Assembly (NCBI GenBank): GCA_947490845.1
Contig: CANLHI010000005.1
Coordinates: 1 to 50,192, forward strand
DNA length: 50,192 nt
Source of the DNA: Actinomycetota bacterium
GTDB taxonomy: Bacteria > Actinomycetota > Actinomycetes > Nanopelagicales > Nanopelagicaceae
Direction of reading: 5' to 3'
Shown here: in pieces, positions 44,639 through 50,192 of the stretch
Layout of the letters: each line of letters opens with the position of its first letter
How positions within the stretch are numbered: position 1 is the first letter of the stretch
The notes under the pieces: model-generated
What the model saw: only the letters and a program-made list of their open reading frames with translations
Databases searched by the model: none
What the model was told of the DNA's origin: nothing
Made by a program: the position numbers and the translations under genes

Positions 44639-44656
44639 CCCGCAAACCTCGGCGGG
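44639..44656 (-). promoter_or_regulatory. Possible expression-platform hairpin of the cobalamin riboswitch
   Basis: CCCGC-cgaggttt-GCGGG downstream of the aptamer. It is not followed by a U-tract, so it may act by alternative pairing rather than as a terminator. Confidence 0.35.
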
Positions 44657-44669
44657 TGTTGGTCTAAAT

Positions 44670-44815
44670 CCACTTTTCCATTAGGTAATCCGACTTAAGC
44701 GCTTATGGCGCTCTTACGGTTGCGGGTCAGCGTCGGATTTTCACCGACTTCCCCTAAAAGAAAGCTGTAAATATTCAATTGTTGATCTTGCTGCCTTACC
44801 TGCGAACCAAACCAT
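44670..44815 (-). ncRNA. Cobalamin riboswitch
   Basis: Read on the minus strand, the conserved core is complete: GGGGAAGTCGGTGAAAATCC (P3-P4 region), the B12-box-like CTGACCCGCAACCGTAAG (about 44713-44731), and AGTCGGATTACCT (44683-44695). GGTTTGGTTCGCAGGTAAGG at the 5' side may start the aptamer. It precedes the SCO2322-EcfT-EcfA-EcfS genes, so bound cobalamin should repress a cobalamin uptake system. Outer boundaries are approximate. Confidence 0.88.
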
Positions 44816-44862
44816 ATAGGTGCCCCTCTGGCAACTCACCACGCATGACTTGACGGCCAAGG

Positions 44863-44868
44863 TATGGT
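44863..44868 (+). promoter_or_regulatory. Putative leaderless -10 hexamer of the aldo-keto reductase gene
   Basis: TATGGT, 7 nt before the ATG at 44876. It supports that ATG over the one at 44864, which overlaps the box. Confidence 0.35.
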
Positions 44869-44875
44869 TTTGGGT

Positions 44876-45965
44876 ATGGAATATAGACGCCTTGGCAGTT
44901 CAGGAATGTACGTATCTGAGATCTCTTACGGAAATTGGATTACACATGGATCGCAAGTCGAATCAGATGCGGCAATTAAATGCGTGCGTACCGCCTACGA
45001 CTTAGGGATAACCACATTCGACACAGCCGATGTTTATGCCGGAACCAAGGCTGAATCTGTACTTGGGAAAGCGCTTAAGGGCATTAAGCGTGAATCATAT
45101 GAATTGTTCACTAAAGTTTATTGGCCAACTGGTTCGGGTAAGAACGATCGCGGCCTTTCTCGCAAGCACATCATTGAATCGTGCAACGCTTCACTTAAGC
45201 GTTTAAAAACCGATCACATAGATCTTTATATTATGCATCGCTATCTCTCGCAAGCACATCATTGAATCGTGCAACGCTTCACTTAAGCGTTTAAAAACCG
45301 ATCACATAGATCTTTATATTATGCATCGCTATGACTTTGAAACACCGCTGGAAGAATCACTCAGCGCCTTCGATGACCTTATTAGAGCTGGAAAAGTTCA
45401 TTACATAGGTTTCTCAGAGTGGAACGCGTCGCAAATAAGCGATGCTTTATCTATTCAAGATGCTCAGGGATATAACCGCTTTGTTTCTAGTCAGCCTCAA
45501 TACTCTGCTCTTTGGAGAGTTATTGAAAGTGAAGTAGTGCCGCTCAGTCAGAAAGAGGGAATCGGGCAGATAGTTTTTTCTCCAATGGCACAAGGTGTTT
45601 TAACTGGTAAATATCTGCCAGGCAAGAAGCCGCCAGCTGGATCGCGAGCTACAGATAAAAAATCAGGTGCAGAAATGATTTCACGCTGGATGCGTGATGA
45701 AGTCTTGACCGCAGTTCAGAACTTGACACCGATTGCAAAAAGTTTAGATCTGACGATGGGTCAATTAGCAATTGCCTGGGTGCTGCAGAATCCAAATGTT
45801 TCAAGTGCGATAATGGGTGCTACTAAGCCATCTCAAGTTAAAGAGAACGCAAAAGCAGCAGGGGTCAAACTCCCGAAGGATGTAATGGTTGCCATCGATA
45901 AAGCCCTTGGCTCACTTCCAACGACTGATCCAAAGCTAACGAAAAGCCCTAACCCGCGCGCTTAA
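44876..45965 (+). pseudogene. Aldo/keto reductase, frameshifted by an 88-bp duplication
   Basis: NADPH-dependent oxidoreductase of the Kv-beta-like AKR type: MEYRRLGSSGMYVSEISYG, catalytic Asp in TFDTADVYAGTKAE with Tyr, Lys in ELFTKVYW, His in DLYIMHRYD, and the cofactor end SSAIMGATKPSQVKEN. The frame breaks after IMHRY at an 88-bp tandem duplication (45157-45332). Removing one copy leaves 1002 bp, an intact 333-residue enzyme. It lies divergent from the riboswitch and ends 4 bp before the convergent DUF3043 gene. Substrate unknown. Confidence 0.88.
45157..45332. repeat. 88-bp tandem duplication in the aldo/keto reductase gene
   Basis: Units 45157-45244 and 45245-45332 match except the first base (T/C). 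The unit length shifts the frame and breaks the gene just after the catalytic His. Confidence 0.93.
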
Positions 45966-45969
45966 AGAT

Positions 45970-46506
45970 TTAAACTTTGTCCCCTGGCTTCACCTGTGGC
46001 TTTGGTGCCCGCATGCGACGCATCTGCGTTGAACGCAACCATCCATAGAGTCCTAAACCCTTTGTGCTCTTATCTGGAAAACGAGTTGCCACTTGAGTTT
46101 TAATTTTGCGGGAGAGAAAGAAGCCATCGATAATTGATACAAGAAGCACGCTATACATAATTGCAATACCTGCGACAGCAAATGCACCAATTGGGATTAG
46201 AGATAAAATCAGCACAAAACCAATTACAGGCAAGAAATATTCTCCGATTGAGCGACGTGAATCCACGAAGTTTCTTACGAACTTCCTTTCAGGTCCGCGA
46301 TCACGCGCAGGCAGAGCACTTTCATCACCACGCAGGTAGGCAGCTCTTTGGGTCATTCGCGCATTGCGCGCCGCATCTTTTGCGCGCTTCTTCTCAGCCT
46401 TTGATGAGGCAGGCGCTAGCGAAGAAACTTTTACCGAAGCTTGCGCCTCTTTGCGCTTTGGAGTTGGGCGCCCTTTTTTCTGTGAACTATCTGCTGGATT
46501 CGTCAT
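45970..46506 (-). CDS. DUF3043 membrane protein
   Basis: 178 residues: a long basic N-terminus (KKGRPTPKRKEAQ, KAEKKRAKDAARNARMTQRA), RGPERKFVRNFVDSRRSIGEY, two hydrophobic helices (LPVIGFVLILSLIPIGAFAV, MYSVLLVSIIDGFFL), and a basic tail. It matches actinobacterial DUF3043. Function unknown. ATG at 46506 lies 8 bp after the nadA stop, so the two are probably co-transcribed. The longer open frame to 46623 lies inside nadA and is rejected. Confidence 0.85.
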   Translation of the reverse strand: MTNPADSSQKKGRPTPKRKEAQASVKVSSLAPASSKAEKKRAKDAARNARMTQRAAYLRGDESALPARDRGPERKFVRNFVDSRRSIGEYFLPVIGFVLILSLIPIGAFAVAGIAIMYSVLLVSIIDGFFLSRKIKTQVATRFPDKSTKGLGLYGWLRSTQMRRMRAPKPQVKPGDKV

Positions 46507-46514
46507 GGCGCAAA

Positions 46515-47690
46515 CTATAGAGCGAGCATCTGCTCGAGCGCTAACTTTGAGAATCGAGCAACATCGGGTGCGACCTTGATTTGATTTACTACGTGGCCCG
46601 CCACAAGTGATTCCATCGCCCATACGAGGTGAGGCAGGTCGATCCGGTTCATGGTCGAGCAGTAACAGACAGTTTTATCTAAGAACAGGATCTCTTTATC
46701 AAGGTGGGCTTTGGCTAGCCTGGAAACTAAATTTAGTTCCGTTCCAATCGCCCATTTACTTCCGGCGGGTGATGCTTCAACAGTCTTGATAATCATTTCC
46801 GTACTGCCTACAACGTCGGCGATAGAAACCACCTCATTTTTACATTCTGGGTGAACTAAAACTTGCACTCCAGGAACGCGTTTGCGTACTTCTTCAACTG
46901 ATTCGACTGAAAAACGTCCATGCACTGAACAATGGCCTCGCCACAAAATAACTTTAGCCGCGCGAATTTCTTCAGGGGTTAATCCACCCATCGGTTTCCA
47001 GGGATCCCAAAGCACGCAATCATTTAGTGATAACCCAAGTGAAAGCACAGCGGTGTTGCGACCTAAATGCTGATCTGGCAAGAAGAGAATTTTCTCACCT
47101 TTGGTCAGCGCCCATTCCATTGTCTTCTTGGCATTTGAAGATGTGCAGATCGTTCCGCCGTGTTCTCCGGTGAAACTCTTTATGGCAGCAGATGAATTCA
47201 TATACGTAACTGGAATTGTCTTTGCAGACACTCCAACGGCGGTCAGGTCTTCCCAACACTTTTGAACCTGATTTGCAGTTGCCATATCGGCCATTGAACA
47301 ACCTGCTGCGAGATCGGGAAGAATTACTTTTTGCGCTGCAGAAGTTAAAATATCGGCGCTCTCAGCCATGAAATGAACGCCGCAAAAAATTATATATTCC
47401 GCACTCGATTGCGCAGCTGCGGCTTGAGCCAATTTAAATGAGTCACCTGTTATATCTGCAAAAGCGATTACTTCATCTCTTTGATAATGATGGCCAAGTA
47501 TCAGCGCACGATCTCCGAGCGCGGCTCGCGCAGCGACAGCCCGCTCTACTAAATCTGGGTCACTTGCCGCAGGCATTTCCCCAGTGCAAGAGACGCCTCG
47601 TTCAGATTTCAAGTCACTGCCTTGCCCTAATAAAAGCAAGTTAGTTAGCGAGGCTGGGCTAGATGTGGACATGGACACATTCTCGCGCAT
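46515..47690 (-). CDS. nadA: Quinolinate synthase A
   Basis: [4Fe-4S] enzyme condensing iminoaspartate with dihydroxyacetone phosphate in de novo NAD synthesis. The three cluster cysteines are in FCGVHFMAESADIL, LVHPECKNEV and KTVCYCSTMNRIDL. Other motifs: LILGHHYQRDEV, PDQHLGRNTA and GTELNLVSRL. The start is uncertain: ATG 47690 (MRENVSMSTSS) or ATG 47672. The long frame to 47798 runs into the divergent erpA gene and is rejected. No nadB or nadC in the window. Confidence 0.92.
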   Translation of the reverse strand: MRENVSMSTSSPASLTNLLLLGQGSDLKSERGVSCTGEMPAASDPDLVERAVAARAALGDRALILGHHYQRDEVIAFADITGDSFKLAQAAAAQSSAEYIIFCGVHFMAESADILTSAAQKVILPDLAAGCSMADMATANQVQKCWEDLTAVGVSAKTIPVTYMNSSAAIKSFTGEHGGTICTSSNAKKTMEWALTKGEKILFLPDQHLGRNTAVLSLGLSLNDCVLWDPWKPMGGLTPEEIRAAKVILWRGHCSVHGRFSVESVEEVRKRVPGVQVLVHPECKNEVVSIADVVGSTEMIIKTVEASPAGSKWAIGTELNLVSRLAKAHLDKEILFLDKTVCYCSTMNRIDLPHLVWAMESLVAGHVVNQIKVAPDVARFSKLALEQMLAL

Positions 47691-47727
47691 TTTTGGCGCT
47701 GCTGTCGCATCTAGGGCGCCAGGAAGG

Positions 47728-47733
47728 TAGGCT
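47728..47733 (+). promoter_or_regulatory. Putative leaderless -10 hexamer of erpA
   Basis: TAGGCT, 6 nt before the ATG at 47740. Confidence 0.45.
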
Positions 47734-47739
47734 TCACTT

Positions 47740-48087
47740 ATGACTACTGAGACAACCACCAGCACTTCAATCGCCCTTACTGATGTAGCCGCAGCCAAGG
47801 TTGCTGCTTTGCTTGCTCAAGAAGGGCGCGATGATTTGTACCTGCGCGTTGCTGTTCAGCCAGGTGGATGTTCCGGACTTCGCTATCAACTCTATTTTGA
47901 TGATCGCAATCAAGAAGGCGACATCGCGCGTGAATTTGGTGCGGTCAAAGTTGTAGTCGACAAGATGAGTGATCCATATTTGATGGGCGCAACAATTGAT
48001 TTTGTAGACACTATTGAGAAGCAGGGATTCACAATCGATAATCCACAAGCACAGGGTTCTTGCGCTTGTGGAGATTCATTTAACTAA
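47740..48087 (+). CDS. erpA: A-type iron-sulfur insertion protein (HesB/ErpA)
   Basis: 115 residues with the three cluster-carrying cysteines of A-type carriers: GGCSGLRYQLYF and the C-terminal GSCACGDSF (Cys-x-Cys). It delivers iron-sulfur clusters to apoproteins. NadA next door (divergent) and LipA and AcnA in this window are possible clients. The kinase gene follows 24 bp downstream as in mycobacteria (Rv2204c near Rv2202c). Confidence 0.94.
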   Translation: MTTETTTSTSIALTDVAAAKVAALLAQEGRDDLYLRVAVQPGGCSGLRYQLYFDDRNQEGDIAREFGAVKVVVDKMSDPYLMGATIDFVDTIEKQGFTIDNPQAQGSCACGDSFN

Positions 48088-48111
48088 AGCATTAAAGCTA
48101 CACAAATCTCA

Positions 48112-49092
48112 ATGAAAATTGGCGTAGCAGGCTCGGTCGGCCTTGACCATTTAATGACTTTCTCGGGCAAATTTACCGACTCACTTGTGGCCGGATCTCT
48201 CGAAAAGGTCTCACTATCTTTTTTAGTCGATGGCCTAGAAGTTCGCCGCGGTGGATGTGCTGCAAATATCGCATTCGGTATGGGCTCCCTCGGTTTAAAC
48301 CCAATTTTGATCGCAGCCGTTGGAATCGATTGGCCAGATTACGATGCTTGGTTGATCCGTCACGGAGTGGATACTTCACACGTTTTGATTTCCAAGACTT
48401 TACACACCGCGCACTTCATGGTGACAACAGATACTGAACTAAATCAGATTGCATCTTTCTTTCCTGGCGCGATGTCGGAGGCGCGCAATATTGAGTTATC
48501 ACCGATTATGGAGAAAACCGGAAAGCTGGATTTAATTGTTATCTCTCCAGATGATCCAGAGGCGATGTTGCGCCACTCTGAAATAGCACGCGAGCAAGGC
48601 ATTGCCATCGCCGCCGATCCCTCACAACAAATGGCCCGTATGAGCGGTGAAGAAATCAAGTTATTAATTACTGGCGCCAAATACCTGTTTTTAAATGAAT
48701 ATGAATTAGCACTGGCTATTCAGAAAACTGGTTGGAGCGATCGCGAAATTCTGGAACAAGTCCAGTGCCGAATAGTCACACTTGGTTCCGATGGGGCGCG
48801 AGTTGAATCTCGTCATGGAGAAACGATAAAAGTTACCTGTCCAAAAGAGAAAGCCAAGATCGACCCAACTGGTGTTGGCGATTCATTTAGATCTGGCTTC
48901 GTGGCAGGATTGGCTTGGGGTCTAAATCACGAACGTTGTGCGCAGTTAGGTTCAATGATTGCAACCTATGTTATTGAAACTACCGGAACTCAGGAATATA
49001 GATTTACATCGGCAGAATTTTTAGAAAGATTTAGCAAAGCCTACGGAGCTAGCGCTGCTGCTGAGATCGAACCGCACCTACCAAAGCGTTAA
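48112..49092 (+). CDS. PfkB-family carbohydrate/adenosine kinase (AdoK/CbhK-like)
   Basis: 326-residue ribokinase-fold enzyme. N-terminal substrate motif GGCAANIAFGMGSLG and the C-terminal PfkB signature DPTGVGDSFRSGF with the catalytic Asp. It resembles the actinobacterial adenosine kinase (mycobacterial AdoK/CbhK), and the erpA neighbourhood supports this. A sugar substrate is possible. It overlaps the convergent desulfurase-like gene by 44 bp. Confidence 0.85.
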   Translation: MKIGVAGSVGLDHLMTFSGKFTDSLVAGSLEKVSLSFLVDGLEVRRGGCAANIAFGMGSLGLNPILIAAVGIDWPDYDAWLIRHGVDTSHVLISKTLHTAHFMVTTDTELNQIASFFPGAMSEARNIELSPIMEKTGKLDLIVISPDDPEAMLRHSEIAREQGIAIAADPSQQMARMSGEEIKLLITGAKYLFLNEYELALAIQKTGWSDREILEQVQCRIVTLGSDGARVESRHGETIKVTCPKEKAKIDPTGVGDSFRSGFVAGLAWGLNHERCAQLGSMIATYVIETTGTQEYRFTSAEFLERFSKAYGASAAAEIEPHLPKR

Positions 49093-50146
49093 CCAATCCA
49101 GTAACTTCTTCAATGGTTGTCTCGGTATGAATTGCAATTCGGATATTTCCATCTGTTGGCAATCCCATTGCAGATAAGACATGGCTAGGTTGCAAATTCA
49201 TAGCCGTGCAAGCTGATCCGGAGTCAACGGCGAATCCTTCACGTTCTAGTTCTCGTACCAATTCCTCACCATTAGTTCCAGGAATTACGAGTGAGGTCAA
49301 GTGAGACATCGATTTTTCTAAATCACCAGCAATTAAGGCATCAGGAAGGGCTTTGCTTATATCTGTGCGAAAGCGTGCGCTTAGCTCTCTCGTGGAAACT
49401 TCACTCGGACGGAAGTTCTCTAACGCAACGGCGCTAGCCAGCAATAAGGGCAGCGAATAAGTGCCATAGGTACGGCGAACGCTAGAGATGTGGGGGAGCG
49501 GGTTCTTCCACTGCGCAGCGTTATTGATTGCAACTATTGCCAGTCCTGCTGGACCATCCCATGATCTCGAATCAAAACAGGCGCTATCCCATCGCCCTGG
49601 CAACTTAACTCGCGCACCGGTTGCGGTTGCATCCACAGCGATCAACAAATCTTTCGGAAGTTCAGTCGGTAAGGCACTTATCGCGCCACTTTCACCATTA
49701 CCTAATTGAAAAGCCAGAACTGAATTTGGGGCAAAGGCTGTATTTGCAAAATTCAATCGGCCATCTTTGTGTAAAGGAATTTCAAAGCTGGGGCCTTTGT
49801 GCGAGCGGACCGTTGCGATTACACCGCTGCGATCGCCTGCTCCAGAATATAAATTTTTATTATCATCTAGCAATCCGGCCAGAGAAAGAAAGTAGCTAAG
49901 GCCCACCTCGCCCGTAATTTCAATCTGATCGGGACTTAGTCCAAGGTGGTGTGCCAGTGACTCGATTGCGCCATTGCGTAAAATTGCAGCCTTACTTGGG
50001 TACTGTCCTATTTTTTTGGGATCAGCCCATCCGGATTCGATGGCAGAGAGCATCGCTTCCTGGGCCAGCGAATTGAGTGCTGTCTCGGACTGAAAATTTC
50101 CTGTGACTGGAACCACCCCGCGAACGCTACTAGCCAATGCGCGCAT
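49049..50146 (-). CDS. Cysteine-desulfurase-like protein (aminotransferase class V) lacking the PLP lysine
   Basis: 365 residues with the class V aminotransferase layout: LGNGESGAI at the position of NNEVG, D172 in AVDATATGA (pyridine-nitrogen Asp), and the active-site loop VDSGSACTAM with C313. Where IscS/NifS have Ser-x-His-Lys before Gly-Pro, this protein has D192-S-R-S-W-D-G-P199, with no lysine. It may therefore not form the usual internal aldimine. I recall similar lysine-less forms near cytochrome oxidase genes in Streptomyces, so this seems a family trait, not a mutation here. Role unknown. Confidence 0.8.
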   Translation of the reverse strand: MRALASSVRGVVPVTGNFQSETALNSLAQEAMLSAIESGWADPKKIGQYPSKAAILRNGAIESLAHHLGLSPDQIEITGEVGLSYFLSLAGLLDDNKNLYSGAGDRSGVIATVRSHKGPSFEIPLHKDGRLNFANTAFAPNSVLAFQLGNGESGAISALPTELPKDLLIAVDATATGARVKLPGRWDSACFDSRSWDGPAGLAIVAINNAAQWKNPLPHISSVRRTYGTYSLPLLLASAVALENFRPSEVSTRELSARFRTDISKALPDALIAGDLEKSMSHLTSLVIPGTNGEELVRELEREGFAVDSGSACTAMNLQPSHVLSAMGLPTDGNIRIAIHTETTIEEVTGLVNALVGAVRSQQQR

Positions 50147-50162
50147 GAGGGAAATACAGCAC

Positions 50163-50168
50163 TATCCT
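50163..50168 (+). promoter_or_regulatory. Putative leaderless -10 hexamer of the gene at the window end
   Basis: TATCCT, 7 nt before the ATG at 50176. Confidence 0.35.
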
Positions 50169-50175
50169 TAGGCTC

Positions 50176-50192
50176 ATGTCCGCCAAAGAACG
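50176..50192 (+). CDS. Possible start of a gene cut by the window edge
   Basis: ATG followed by four more complete codons (MSAKE) before the window ends. It is supported only by the -10-like box and the divergent layout. In related Actinobacteria cytochrome c oxidase subunit II often lies here, but nothing in five codons can confirm that. Confidence 0.3.

Noticed and set aside
44639..44656. Classical intrinsic terminator after the cobalamin aptamer
   Set aside because: The stem is present but no U-tract follows, so I only list it as a possible expression-platform hairpin.
1169..45332. CRISPR array, transposon scars or a dispersed repeat family as explanation of the duplications
   Set aside because: Each duplicated unit is unique gene sequence, present only twice and adjacent, with no spacers, terminal inverted repeats or shared motif.
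1..50192. tRNA or rRNA genes
   Set aside because: The gaps between genes are nearly all under 200 bp, and none shows a tRNA-like cloverleaf or rRNA sequence by eye. A dedicated search could still find one.

Overview
The window is about 50 kb of densely packed, low-to-mid GC actinobacterial chromosome. Several genes belong to families largely confined to Actinomycetota: DUF3000 beside RNase D, DUF3043, DUF4191 beside an RDD protein, an SCO2322-type secreted protein, a PimB-like mannosyltransferase and a two-lipoyl-domain actinobacterial E2. Very short intergenic gaps and many gene overlaps suggest a streamlined aquatic actinobacterium. A Nanopelagicales (acI)-like planktonic lineage is my best guess, from style rather than a marker gene. 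From memory, much of the gene order parallels Mycobacterium tuberculosis Rv2182c-Rv2188c (plsC, SRPBCC, fadD15, pimB) and Rv2202c-Rv2220 (adoK, erpA, gcvT, pepB, dlaT, Rv2216, lipB, lipA, DUF4191, RDD, glnA1). I saw no tRNA, rRNA, insertion sequence, prophage, toxin-antitoxin pair or CRISPR array. No stretch over 300 bases lacks a function: the longest non-coding stretch (44554-44875) holds a cobalamin riboswitch.

Layout. 1-11.4 kb: aconitase (cut by the window edge), dxs, fadB-fadA, an EfeU-type iron permease, RNase D, DUF3000 and an EamA transporter. 11.4-20.7 kb: RibD-like reductase, small Cys-rich protein, PimB-like glycosyltransferase, a minimal two-component system coupled to fadD, a broken SRPBCC gene, glucokinase, a broken plsC, a Cas4/RecB-like four-cysteine nuclease, a LysE exporter and a LuxR-type regulator. 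20.8-25.4 kb: enoyl-CoA hydratase, SDR, GNAT, NCS1 permease, and an N-terminally short NhaA. 25.4-40.9 kb: a lipoate and nitrogen block (glnA, RDD, DUF4191, plsC, lipA, lipB, TIGR01777 epimerase, sucB, lpdA, pepA, gcvT) with an MMPL transporter and a FAD oxidoreductase inserted. LipB and LipA supply the lipoyl cofactor used by the E2 and by the glycine cleavage system, and LpdA serves both. 40.8-44.8 kb: a riboswitch-controlled ECF transporter, very probably for cobalamin. 44.9-50.2 kb: a broken aldo-keto reductase, DUF3043, nadA, erpA, adoK-type kinase, a cysteine-desulfurase homologue without the usual PLP lysine, and the start of another gene.

Three window-wide patterns stand out. First, ten short direct tandem duplications (31-122 bp units) lie inside genes, and an eleventh 14-bp one is intergenic. 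Five gene copies are disrupted in frame. Wherever the two copies differ inside codons the differences are synonymous, and removing one copy restores family length. This points to strain variants stitched together during metagenome assembly rather than to living biology. Second, ten of eleven convergent gene pairs overlap tail to tail by 4-59 bp. Third, a TANNNT -10 hexamer sits 6-8 nt before the start codon of about 19 genes, so leaderless transcription looks like the default for first genes of operons. I did not find a convincing undescribed multi-gene system. The most function-relevant oddities are the four-cysteine nuclease, the lysine-less desulfurase homologue and the palindrome abutting fadD. 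All comparisons were made by eye, with no database search.
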